From contig NZ_CANMSJ010000011.1 in NCBI RefSeq assembly GCF_947500605.1, forward strand, positions 1 through 64,000: 64,000 bases of DNA, read 5' to 3'. Shown one piece after another: positions 54,486-62,758 of this stretch. The translations under genes were made by a program, and so were the position numbers. A model generated the notes under the pieces. It ran no database searches. It was not told the origin of the DNA and saw only the letters and a list, made by a program, of their open reading frames with translations. This DNA is from an uncultured Lacinutrix sp. GTDB lineage: Bacteria > Bacteroidota > Bacteroidia > Flavobacteriales > Flavobacteriaceae. Each line of letters opens with the position of its first letter. Within the stretch, counting starts at the first letter, position 1.

Positions 54486-56486
54486 ATGAAAGTAAAACTA
54501 ATAATATTAGCTCTATTTAGTATTAATATATGCATTGCGCAAAATTATAATTTTGGCAAAGTCTCAAAGGAAGAATTACAAGAACAATTTAATCCTCAAG
54601 ATTCAACTGCAAATGCAACTTATTTATATAAATATAGAAAGACTTATTTTCTACACCATAATAATGAATTTAAGTTGATGACAGATGTTCACGAGAGAAT
54701 TAAAATTTATAATAAAGAGGATTCAGATTTTGCTACAAAAGAAATTAATTTATATGAAGGTAATGGTAGAAAAGAGAGTATAACTGGCCTAAAAGCGTAT
54801 TCTTATAATTTTGTTGATGGTAAAATTACAGAGACAAAACTAAAAAAAGATGGAATTTTTGAAACAGAATTATCAAAACATTATAACCAGAAAAAATTTA
54901 CTATGCCTAATATTAAAAAAGGCACTGTAATAGAGTATAAATATAAAATTGAATCTCCTTTTTATCAAAACGTTGATGAGTTTATATTTCAGCATAGTAT
55001 ACCTATTAAAAAATTAGAGATAAAGTTTGAATATCCAGAATATTTTGGTTTTAAAGCAAATGCCATAGGATTTTTAACAATAGAAAAAAGACAAGATACT
55101 AGACAAGATAAGCTTACTATAGAATCAAAATCTTATGATCAAAGATTTGGTGTAAAAACAGGAACAAATAAAGATGAATTAGAATATACTTCAAATATTG
55201 ATATTTATGAGTCAAATAATATTCCAGCATTAAAAAACGAACCATTTGTAAACAATATAAATAATTATCGTTCTCTAGCTAAATATGAATTGGCATATAT
55301 TAAATATCCAAACAGTCAAATAAAAGAATTCTCTACTAGTTGGGAAGATGTTGTAAAAACCATCTTTGATAATTCTGATTTTGGAGATGAGCTTAAAAAG
55401 TCTAATTATTTTAAAGAGGATGTCAATGCTTTATTAGAAGGAGTAAATGATCCAATGGAAAAAGCTGGGTTGATATTTAATTATGTAAAGACAAAAATGA
55501 AATGGAATAATTATTATGGAAAATATATTAATGTAGGTGTAAAAAAAGCATATAAAGAGAAGGTAGGTAATGTAGCAGAAATAAACTTAATGCTAACTTC
55601 AATGTTGCGTTATGCAGGAATTAATGCTAATCCAGTATTAGTAAGTACTAGAAATAATGGAATTCCTTTGTTTCCAACAATAGAAGGGTATAATTATATA
55701 GTATGTGCTATAGAGTTGCTTGATAATGTTATTTTGTTAGATGCTACAAGTAAATACAGTACACTTAATGTATTGCCTGTAAGAGCATTAAATTGGAAAG
55801 GAAGAATTATTAGAAGTCATGGTTCTTCTGCTTTGATTGATCTGTATCCAAAAGAGATGTCTTCTCATACCTCATTTATGTCAATTAATTTAAATGATAA
55901 TACAGGAATAGAAGGTGGCATAAGAAATATTTATACAGCTCAGAAGGCAATGAGTTATCGATCGAGATATGTTGATGCAAATAAAGAAGAATTTATAGAA
56001 AGATTAGAGAATAAATATGACGGTATTGAAATCTCAGATTATACAGTAAAAAACGAATTAGAATTTTCTAAACCAGTAATAGAATCTTATAAGGTTTTAG
56101 TAGAAAATCAAACAGAAATTATTGGAGATAAAATGTATATTTCTCCTTTGTTTTTTCTAACAAAAGAAGATAATCCGTTTAAATTAGAAACAAGAGAATT
56201 TCCAATAGATTTTGGTTACCCAACAAAAAGGGTGTTTAGAATAAGTATAAATTTACCTAAAAACTATAATGTAGAAACCATTCCGGAAGCTAAGGTTATT
56301 ACTTTGCCAGATAATTTAGGGTCTTTTAAATATAATATTTCGGCAAATGAAACATCTTTGCAAATAATAATAAGTTCAGAGATTAATACGTCAATAATCC
56401 CTTCTCAATATTACAAAGTAATAAAAGAGTTTTATAAGCAAATGAGGGAAAAAGAAAATGAAAAAATAATACTGATAAAAGCTTAA
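54486..56486 (+). CDS. DUF3857 protein with a transglutaminase-like domain lacking the catalytic Cys
   Basis: 666 residues with signal peptide ending NICIAQ. The layout matches its neighbour: DUF3857, then a transglutaminase-like core (GLIFNYVKTKMKWNNYYGKY) and a C-terminal beta region. Where the neighbour has GDCKG, this one has VGNVAEINL, with Val363 in the Cys position. It is therefore probably not a working transglutaminase/protease and may serve binding or assembly. It directly abuts the upstream stop and is followed after 2 bases by the MazG-like gene. Confidence 0.88.
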   Translation: MKVKLIILALFSINICIAQNYNFGKVSKEELQEQFNPQDSTANATYLYKYRKTYFLHHNNEFKLMTDVHERIKIYNKEDSDFATKEINLYEGNGRKESITGLKAYSYNFVDGKITETKLKKDGIFETELSKHYNQKKFTMPNIKKGTVIEYKYKIESPFYQNVDEFIFQHSIPIKKLEIKFEYPEYFGFKANAIGFLTIEKRQDTRQDKLTIESKSYDQRFGVKTGTNKDELEYTSNIDIYESNNIPALKNEPFVNNINNYRSLAKYELAYIKYPNSQIKEFSTSWEDVVKTIFDNSDFGDELKKSNYFKEDVNALLEGVNDPMEKAGLIFNYVKTKMKWNNYYGKYINVGVKKAYKEKVGNVAEINLMLTSMLRYAGINANPVLVSTRNNGIPLFPTIEGYNYIVCAIELLDNVILLDATSKYSTLNVLPVRALNWKGRIIRSHGSSALIDLYPKEMSSHTSFMSINLNDNTGIEGGIRNIYTAQKAMSYRSRYVDANKEEFIERLENKYDGIEISDYTVKNELEFSKPVIESYKVLVENQTEIIGDKMYISPLFFLTKEDNPFKLETREFPIDFGYPTKRVFRISINLPKNYNVETIPEAKVITLPDNLGSFKYNISANETSLQIIISSEINTSIIPSQYYKVIKEFYKQMREKENEKIILIKA

Positions 56487-56488
56487 CA

Positions 56489-56815
56489 ATGAACATAAAA
56501 AACGCACAACAAGAAGTAGATAACTGGATTAAAAACCATGGCGTTCGTTATTTTAATGAACTTACCAATATGGCACAACTTACAGAAGAAGTAGGAGAAG
56601 TAGCCAGAATTATTGCCAGACGCTATGGAGAACAAAGCGAAAAAGAAAGCGATAAAAATAAAGATTTAGGCGAGGAACTAGCCGACGTTATGTTTGTGGT
56701 TTTATGTTTAGCAAACCAAACAGGAATAGATTTACAAGAAGCTTTCGATAAGAAATTAAATATAAAAACAAAACGCGATCACGATCGTCATCATAATAAC
56801 GAAAAGCTTAAATAG
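56489..56815 (+). CDS. MazG-like nucleotide pyrophosphohydrolase
   Basis: A 108-residue all-alpha NTP pyrophosphatase. The metal-binding EE...ED pattern is seen in LTEEVGEVARII and LGEELADVMFVVLCLANQ. Single-domain, as in the MazG-like/iMazG group. Its substrate among dNTPs is not evident. It is the last gene of this run. Confidence 0.9.
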   Translation: MNIKNAQQEVDNWIKNHGVRYFNELTNMAQLTEEVGEVARIIARRYGEQSEKESDKNKDLGEELADVMFVVLCLANQTGIDLQEAFDKKLNIKTKRDHDRHHNNEKLK

Positions 56816-56830
56816 TTTTTCTTTTTTTTA

Positions 56831-56848
56831 TTTCCGCGAAGACGGAAA
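56831..56848. repeat. short palindromic intergenic repeat (TTTCCGC GAAG ACGGAAA)
   Basis: TTTCCG and CGGAAA arms enclose CGAAGA. It lies in the 42-base gap before aroA. Confidence 0.6.
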
Positions 56849-56857
56849 CCGTTTACT

Positions 56858-58093
56858 ATGAATATAAAAGTCCAAAAATCTTCAATAAATAAGAAGTCAG
56901 CAATACAAATTACAGGATCAAAAAGTGAATCTAATAGATTGTTATTGTTGCAAGCATTATATCCAGAAATTAAAATAGAGAATGTGTCTAACAGTGACGA
57001 TTCTCAATTAATGACTAAGGCTTTAGCGTCTTTAGAACAAGTAATAGATATCCATCATGCAGGAACTGCAATGCGTTTTCTTACCGCTTATTTTGCGACT
57101 CAAAACAATAGAGAAACAATAATAACAGGTTCTAAACGTATGAAAGAGCGACCAATAAAAATATTGGTAGATGCTTTAAATCAATTAGGAGCAGATATTT
57201 CATATAAAGAAAACGAAGGCTATCCACCACTTTTAATTAAAGGAAAACAATTAACTAAAAACAAAGTATCGTTAGATGCTAATGTAAGTAGTCAATACAT
57301 TTCGGCATTATTACTTATTGCTTCAAAATTAGAAAACGGATTAGAATTAACCTTAAACGGAAAAATAACATCTGTGCCTTATATTAACATGACCTTGAGT
57401 TTGTTAAGAGAGTTAAATATTGAAACAGAATTTAAAGACAATGTAATTACTGTAAAACCTTTACAGGAAAAGGTAGAGAATAAAACTCTAACGGTAGAGT
57501 CAGACTGGTCTTCGGCGTCTTATTTTTATAGTATTGTGGCTTTAGCACCTGTAGGAACGTCAATTAAAATTTCATCGTATAAAAAAGACAGTTTACAAGG
57601 CGATTCTGCATTAGCCGAAATTTATAAAAGCTTTGGAGTTGCTACAGTTTTTGAAGATAAAGGAGTCCTTCTTACAAAGGAAAACGAAGTAAATAAAGAA
57701 ACGACAATAGATTTTAACTTGGCAAATTCGCCAGATATTGCACAAACAATTGCAGTTACGGCCTTTGCTTTAGGCTTAGAATCTAATTTAACAGGATTGC
57801 ATACGCTTAAAATTAAAGAAACCGATAGATTAGAGGCTTTAAAAACGGAAATTGAAAAACTAGGAGGAGCAGTTGCTATTACTAACGAAACTCTTCATCT
57901 TAAAAAGTCTGATAATATTAAAGAAAATGTAGCAATAGCAACGTACAACGACCATAGGATGGCAATGGCTTTTGCACCGTTAGCTTTAAAAACAACTCTC
58001 GAAATTGAAGATTATATGGTAGTTTCTAAATCTTATCCAACCTTTTGGGAAGATTTAAAACAACTAGGATTTGATATTAAAGCAATTAAATAA
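56858..58093 (+). CDS. aroA: 3-phosphoshikimate 1-carboxyvinyltransferase (EPSP synthase)
   Basis: A 411-residue enzyme of the shikimate pathway. Motifs are ITGSKSESNRLLLLQAL, HAGTAMRFLTAYFA, SGSKRMKERPI-like (TGSKRMKERPI), SDWSSASYFY, and TDRLEALK with NDHRMAMAFAPLAL. A little shorter than the enterobacterial enzyme, as usual in Bacteroidota. It is separate from the pheA operon by 6 kb. Confidence 0.96.
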   Translation: MNIKVQKSSINKKSAIQITGSKSESNRLLLLQALYPEIKIENVSNSDDSQLMTKALASLEQVIDIHHAGTAMRFLTAYFATQNNRETIITGSKRMKERPIKILVDALNQLGADISYKENEGYPPLLIKGKQLTKNKVSLDANVSSQYISALLLIASKLENGLELTLNGKITSVPYINMTLSLLRELNIETEFKDNVITVKPLQEKVENKTLTVESDWSSASYFYSIVALAPVGTSIKISSYKKDSLQGDSALAEIYKSFGVATVFEDKGVLLTKENEVNKETTIDFNLANSPDIAQTIAVTAFALGLESNLTGLHTLKIKETDRLEALKTEIEKLGGAVAITNETLHLKKSDNIKENVAIATYNDHRMAMAFAPLALKTTLEIEDYMVVSKSYPTFWEDLKQLGFDIKAIK

Positions 58094-58112
58094 ATAATAA
58101 ACAGTCATTTAC

Positions 58113-58144
58113 TTGACAACGCCTATCTTGAGATTGTATCTTTG
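58113..58144 (+). promoter_or_regulatory. promoter of queA
   Basis: TATCTTTG at 58137-58144 is an exact TAnnTTTG match, with TTG at 58113-58115 21 bases upstream. The start codon is 33 bases downstream. Confidence 0.65.
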
Positions 58145-58176
58145 CTACTTTCTAATACTAAAAACATACGATAAAC

Positions 58177-59232
58177 ATGAAAATGAAATTATCACACTTT
58201 AACTTCGAATTACCAGACGAGTTATTGGCAGAATATCCAGCAGAAAACAGAGACGAGTCTCGTTTAATGGTTCTTAACAGAAAAGAACAAACTATAGAAC
58301 ACAAACAATTTAAAGATATTATTGATTATTTTGATGAAGACGATGTCATGATTCTTAATAATACTAAGGTTTTTCCAGCACGTTTATTTGGTAACAAAGA
58401 AAAAACTGGAGCTAGAATTGAAGTGTTTTTATTACGTGAGTTAAACGAAGAGCAACGCCTTTGGGATGTTTTAGTAGATCCAGCACGTAAAATTAGAATT
58501 GGAAATAAATTATACTTTGGTGATGATGAGACTTTAGTTGCCGAAGTAATAGATAATACAACATCAAGAGGTAGAACATTACGTTTTCTTTACGATGGTT
58601 CTTACGCAGAATTCCGTAAGAAATTAACAGATTTAGGAGAAACACCATTACCTAAATATATTAAAAGAGATGTAGAACCTGAAGACGAAGAGCGTTACCA
58701 AACAATTTTCGCTAAAAATGAAGGTGCTGTAGCAGCTCCAACAGCAGGAATGCATTTTTCTAAGCATTTATTAAAGCGTTTAGAAATTAAAGGTGTCGAT
58801 TTTGCTGAGGTAACTTTACACGTAGGTTTAGGGACTTTTAACTCTGTTGAGGTAGAAGATTTATCTAAGCATAAAATGGATAGTGAAGAAGTAACTATTG
58901 GACCAGAAACAGTAGATAAAATTAATACTGCATTAAAAAATAGAAGACGTATTTGTGCCGTTGGTACAACTGCAATGCGTGCTGTTGAAAGTGCTGTATC
59001 TTCAAACCATACTTTAAACGAGATTGATGGTTGGACAAATAAATTTATTTTCCCTCCTTACGATTTTAGTATAGCAAATGCTATGATTACTAACTTTCAC
59101 ACACCAAAATCTACATTAATGATGATGACTTCTGCATTTGCAGGACACGATTTTGTTATGCGTGCTTACGACGAAGCTGTTAAAGAAAAGTACAAGTTCT
59201 ACAGTTATGGAGATGCAATGTTAATTATCTAA
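58177..59232 (+). CDS. queA: tRNA preQ1(34) S-adenosylmethionine ribosyltransferase-isomerase
   Basis: A 351-residue enzyme of queuosine synthesis. It has [41 protein letters not shown] and [13 protein letters not shown], followed by LHVGLGTF. The first ATG at 58177 or the one 2 codons later may be used. It has its own promoter and terminator. Confidence 0.97.
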   Translation: MKMKLSHFNFELPDELLAEYPAENRDESRLMVLNRKEQTIEHKQFKDIIDYFDEDDVMILNNTKVFPARLFGNKEKTGARIEVFLLRELNEEQRLWDVLVDPARKIRIGNKLYFGDDETLVAEVIDNTTSRGRTLRFLYDGSYAEFRKKLTDLGETPLPKYIKRDVEPEDEERYQTIFAKNEGAVAAPTAGMHFSKHLLKRLEIKGVDFAEVTLHVGLGTFNSVEVEDLSKHKMDSEEVTIGPETVDKINTALKNRRRICAVGTTAMRAVESAVSSNHTLNEIDGWTNKFIFPPYDFSIANAMITNFHTPKSTLMMMTSAFAGHDFVMRAYDEAVKEKYKFYSYGDAMLII

Positions 59233-59269
59233 TCTTAAATTAATAGAGATTATTAAAAACACAAATAGT

Positions 59270-59304
59270 AAAAAGCCTTATCAATATTTTGATAAGGCTT
59301 TTTT
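59270..59304 (+). terminator. intrinsic terminator after queA
   Basis: AAAAAGCCTTATCA and TGATAAGGCTTTTT pair perfectly around ATATTT and are followed by T. Confidence 0.9.
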
Positions 59305-59329
59305 ATTGCTTGTAACTCACAATGTGTTT

Positions 59330-59358
59330 TGTCATTCAGAGCGAAGCGAAGAATCTCA
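59330..59358. repeat. short intergenic repeat (TGTCATTCAGAGCGAAGCGAAGAATCT type)
   Basis: It has the TGTCATTC ... GCGAAGCGAAGAATCT layout that I recall from many intergenic regions of flavobacteria. It follows the queA terminator. Confidence 0.5.
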
Positions 59359-59458
59359 TTCTATTAAAAATGAAGTATCTAAAATAAAATTATGCTCTTA
59401 AACTTCTTTAGTATTTATTATATTGGTTTAGAATTGTAACTGTACTTTAAAAAGTAGT

Positions 59459-59800
59459 ATGCCATATAGAATTTACGTTATCGAATTATCCAAACGAGTA
59501 TTCACAGAAAACGCAAAATTTAGAGCAGCCAATCCGCAATTTAATGGTGTTTTAGAGTGTTTGTATGTTGGGATGACTAGTAAGACGCCTAAAGAGCGTT
59601 TTACGCAGCATAAAACAGGTTATAGAAATAAGAAAGGACATAAGTTGTCTTCTAATATTGTAGAGAAATATGGCTCTTATTTAAGGCCTAGTTTATACAA
59701 CCATATCGATCCAATTAAAACTAGGGCAGAAGCGTTAAAAATGGAAGAAGCTTTAGCTTTAGAGTTACGCCGAAAACGGTATGCGGTTTGGTTTAATTAA
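59459..59800 (+). CDS. GIY-YIG-like domain protein
   Basis: 113 residues. CLYVGMTSKTPKERFTQHKTG resembles the YVG(M/S)T ... R...H segment of GIY-YIG nucleases, and EALKMEEALALELRRK could carry the metal-binding Glu. The first half of the motif (GIY) is weak: the N-terminus reads RIYVIEL. The gene stands alone after queA. Nuclease activity is uncertain. Confidence 0.6.
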   Translation: MPYRIYVIELSKRVFTENAKFRAANPQFNGVLECLYVGMTSKTPKERFTQHKTGYRNKKGHKLSSNIVEKYGSYLRPSLYNHIDPIKTRAEALKMEEALALELRRKRYAVWFN

Positions 59801-59901
59801 TAGAGTTGATTTCTTCTGTTTAAAACTTTAATATTTGTAGTAATACACTTGTTTAAATTGGGTTTTAGAGTCACTTGACTTTATCATAAAAATAGTCGAA
59901 C

Positions 59902-59961
59902 TTCGTTTAACGTATGATATAAAACATTGAAACGATTTTATATCATCGAAACATTGGCAAC
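59902..59961 (+). repeat. left flank of a possible gene cassette (folded, attC-like)
   Basis: TTCGTTTAACGT (59902-59913) is the exact inverse of ACGTTAAACGAA at 62643-62654. TTGGCAAC (59954-59961) is the inverse of GTTGCCAA at 62523-62530. In between, ATGATATAAAA and TTTTATATCAT form an 11-bp hairpin. GTTTAAC fits the integron RYYYAAC core consensus. It ends 16 bases before the AraC gene. Confidence 0.4.
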
Positions 59962-59977
59962 ACGCTGAAAAAATAGA

Positions 59978-60778
59978 ATGAATAAACTAAAAACAGGAGA
60001 GTTTTACGGAACACATTACCAAAAAACAGCTTTTGAAAATCTAATAATTACCGATACAGAATATACACACACTAAAGTTGATTGGCATTATCACGAAAAT
60101 CCATATTTTACTTATTTACTTCAAGGGAAGTTATTTGAATCTAACAAAAAAGAATCCTACTATTTAGAGCCAGGAAACCTACTATTTCATAATTGGCAAG
60201 ACTCACATTATAATATAAAACCACCTGATTTTACAAGAGGTTTTCATATTGAATTGAACAAGAATTGGTTTTCAAACTTTGATATTCAGATAACAAATTT
60301 TGAAGGAAGCATCAATTTAAAGAATCCTATAATAAAGAACTTGATGAACCATATATTTGTTGAAACTAAAATTAACGACCAATATTCAAATTTAAGTATT
60401 GAAAGTAATTTGATTGAAATTTTCAACACAATTAAGGAAAGTAAAGAAAGAAATTTAAGAAAACCAGTTTGGGCAAATAAACTAAAAGAATTGTTGAATG
60501 AGGAAAAAATAGACTATTCTCTAAACAGTTTAAGTTCAAAGTTAGAAATACACCCTGTTCATTTGTCCAGAGAATTTAATCGCTATTTTGGAACAAGTCT
60601 TGGTAATTATATTCGATTGATTAAATTAAATAAAGCGTTTCATTTACTTCTCTCTAAAAAGTTTTCTATGACTGAAATTTGTTATCTATGTGATTTTTAT
60701 GACCAAAGTCATTTCATCTCAAATTTTAAGAAAATCTATAATACAACACCAACAAAAATTTTAAAGAATATTTCCTGA
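59978..60778 (+). CDS. AraC family transcriptional regulator
   Basis: 266 residues. The N-terminal half (about 10-120) is a cupin-like sensor (DWHYHENPYFTYLLQGKLFE, YLEPGNLLFHNW). The C-terminal 100 residues are the AraC double HTH (LSSKLEIHPVHLSREFNRYFGTS in pieces, then SHFISNFKKIYNTTPTKI). It is 70 bases upstream of a serine hydrolase gene that it may control. Both carry the flanking inverted sequences described at 59902 and 62523 and may have arrived together. Inducer unknown. Confidence 0.9.
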   Translation: MNKLKTGEFYGTHYQKTAFENLIITDTEYTHTKVDWHYHENPYFTYLLQGKLFESNKKESYYLEPGNLLFHNWQDSHYNIKPPDFTRGFHIELNKNWFSNFDIQITNFEGSINLKNPIIKNLMNHIFVETKINDQYSNLSIESNLIEIFNTIKESKERNLRKPVWANKLKELLNEEKIDYSLNSLSSKLEIHPVHLSREFNRYFGTSLGNYIRLIKLNKAFHLLLSKKFSMTEICYLCDFYDQSHFISNFKKIYNTTPTKILKNIS

Positions 60779-60848
60779 TGTTAATTATATACAATTTTGG
60801 GAAATGGAATAATTTTACCTTTGTAATTCATCAAAAATCAATCAAAAA

Positions 60849-62513
60849 ATGAAAACACAAAGTATTTCACTTCTCTTATTTACATTTCTTACAATTAGTC
60901 TTTCCGGTCAAGATATGGCAGAATACACGAGTGGGTGGGAAGGAAAAATAGACGGCTCGAAAGTATTCAACGTAAAGGTAGAAATAGAAAGTTTTGGACT
61001 TGAAAAAGCTAGATTAAAAATTTCTAATAGTAAAAGCATTATTGACTATCCGTTTGATTCAAGAAGTACTTCAATATTAAAAGTGCCTTTTGCAGAAAAT
61101 TATTCTTTTGAAGGCGTACTTTCTGAAAATGGTAAAGAAATTAATGGGTTTATCAAATCTGGAATGCTTCTTTATCACATAAAACTTACGCAATCAAAGA
61201 ATAGTACTTTTATAGGAGTTTGGAACATACTTATGATAGATGAGCTGAAATCACTTAACTTCTATTTGAGTATCGAAAATGGAGAAGGCAATGATTATCA
61301 AGCTTACCCAATTCTTGGAGACAATAGATTTACAGGAACTTGGTGCGACAATTTTCAAAAAGAAAAAGATTTGATTTCGTTTATTGATTTTAAAACAGGA
61401 TTGCAGTTTAAAGGAAAGCTAGAAAAGAATAAGATTCAATTAAGTATCCTCTTAGGAAACCATTTGCTAACAGATATAGAATTAAAAAAATCTATAACCG
61501 ATTGGAAAATTGGTGGTTTTAAAAATGACAAAAACAACACTTCCATTTTAAAACTTACTGAAATGGAATACCTTATTTCAAAGGATTCATTTCCTAATAC
61601 ACATGCTGTTGTAATTTCAAAAAAAGGGAAAATTGAATATGAAAATTATTTTGATGGTTACAACTCAAATATTCCACACGACATGAAATCTGCTTCAAAA
61701 AGTATTTCATCCGCAATAGTTGGAATAGCAAAAGACAAATTGTTATTTAATAGTGTTAAGCAATCTATTTTTGATTTTCTGCCTGAAAAATATCAAACTC
61801 GTAAAGACAGTCTAAAAACGAAAATCGATATTCAGAGTCTTTTAACAATGAGTTCTGGTATAGATGCTATAGATTATGGTATCAATGCAAATCCAAAATC
61901 TTCTGCAACAGAAAATAATTACCAAAGAACACCTGATTGGATCGAAGCAATTCTAAAAGCTCCAATGATTCATAAGCCAAACACTAATGCTAATTATGGC
62001 TCAGCAAACCCAGCTTTGCTAGGTGTTGCTATGGATTCTGTCATTTCAGAACCTTTGGAATTATTTATTGATAAGTTTTTATTTCAGAAATTGAAAATTT
62101 CAAATTACATTATTCAAACGGACTTAAGAGATAAGCCATATTTTGGAGGTGGAATGTACCTTACTCCAAAAGATATGTTGAAATTTGGAGAACTCTATCT
62201 GAATAAAGGAAAATGGCAATCAAAACGTATTATATCTAAAAAATGGGTTAAAAAATCATTTAAAAACTATCGTAATTTAGAAAATGTAACAGATAAAAAT
62301 GGTTATGGATATTTATGGTGGCATAACACTTATCAAATTAATGGAAAAAATATAAAATCTATTGAGGCAAGAGGGAATGGAGGACAATATATTTTTGTAA
62401 TTCCTTGTTTACAAACAGTTGTTGTTATTACATCTGGGAATTATAGAAATGGTAAAACACAGCAACCTGAAATAATTTTTGAAGAATATATTTTACCTTA
62501 CCTTGAAAATTGA
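60849..62513 (+). CDS. secreted serine hydrolase (beta-lactamase class C family)
   Basis: 554 residues with signal peptide ending LSGQ. The N-terminal about 220 residues are a beta-rich domain of unknown type. The class C-like domain follows: the SxxK motif is Ser281-Ala-Ser-Lys284, the Tyr motif is Y383GSAN, and GNGGQY replaces the KTG triad near the C-terminus. Family members are esterases or peptidases more often than true beta-lactamases, and resistance should not be assumed. Leucine codons seem less TTA-dominated than in neighbouring genes, in keeping with a foreign origin. Confidence 0.88.
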   Translation: MKTQSISLLLFTFLTISLSGQDMAEYTSGWEGKIDGSKVFNVKVEIESFGLEKARLKISNSKSIIDYPFDSRSTSILKVPFAENYSFEGVLSENGKEINGFIKSGMLLYHIKLTQSKNSTFIGVWNILMIDELKSLNFYLSIENGEGNDYQAYPILGDNRFTGTWCDNFQKEKDLISFIDFKTGLQFKGKLEKNKIQLSILLGNHLLTDIELKKSITDWKIGGFKNDKNNTSILKLTEMEYLISKDSFPNTHAVVISKKGKIEYENYFDGYNSNIPHDMKSASKSISSAIVGIAKDKLLFNSVKQSIFDFLPEKYQTRKDSLKTKIDIQSLLTMSSGIDAIDYGINANPKSSATENNYQRTPDWIEAILKAPMIHKPNTNANYGSANPALLGVAMDSVISEPLELFIDKFLFQKLKISNYIIQTDLRDKPYFGGGMYLTPKDMLKFGELYLNKGKWQSKRIISKKWVKKSFKNYRNLENVTDKNGYGYLWWHNTYQINGKNIKSIEARGNGGQYIFVIPCLQTVVVITSGNYRNGKTQQPEIIFEEYILPYLEN

Positions 62514-62522
62514 AAAAAAACA

Positions 62523-62654
62523 GTTGCCAATACCGTATAAAAATAATTTCGATTTAGTGCTTAATCAAAGGCAATTGCGTGTTTGCCTGCATCTGAATTT
62601 CCTTCGGAAAATCCTCGCATACAAACCCGAAACTATACATAAACGTTAAACGAA
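62523..62654 (+). repeat. right flank of a possible gene cassette (long imperfect palindrome, attC-like)
   Basis: GTTTG (62581-62585) and CAAAC (62622-62626) enclose a hairpin stepping TGC/GCA, GA/TC and TTTCC/GGAAA around TTC. Outside it GTATA/TATAC and TTTCG/CGAAA continue the symmetry. The end GTTAAAC (62645-62651) fits the integron GTTRRRY core. GTTGCCAA and ACGTTAAACGAA are the inverse of sequences left of the AraC gene. No integrase is in the window. Confidence 0.45.
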
Positions 62655-62660
62655 ACCAAT

Positions 62661-62699
62661 AAAAAAACGCTCTCAGAATCAAATCTAAGAACGTTTTTT
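62661..62699. terminator. bidirectional terminator between the serine hydrolase and groL
   Basis: AAAAAACGCTCTCAGA and TCTAAGAACGTTTTTT pair with two mismatches around ATCAAA. T runs exist on both strands, so it can serve groL (minus) and the hydrolase (plus). Confidence 0.75.
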
Positions 62700-62758
62700 A
62701 ATTTATTTCACACAATTTTCAGTGTATGAGTAATTTATTTGTGTATCGATACTCTCGA

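Noticed and set aside
60849-62513. Beta-lactamase resistance gene
   Set aside because: The motifs fit the broad class C serine hydrolase family; the KTG triad is replaced and a long unknown N-terminal domain is present.
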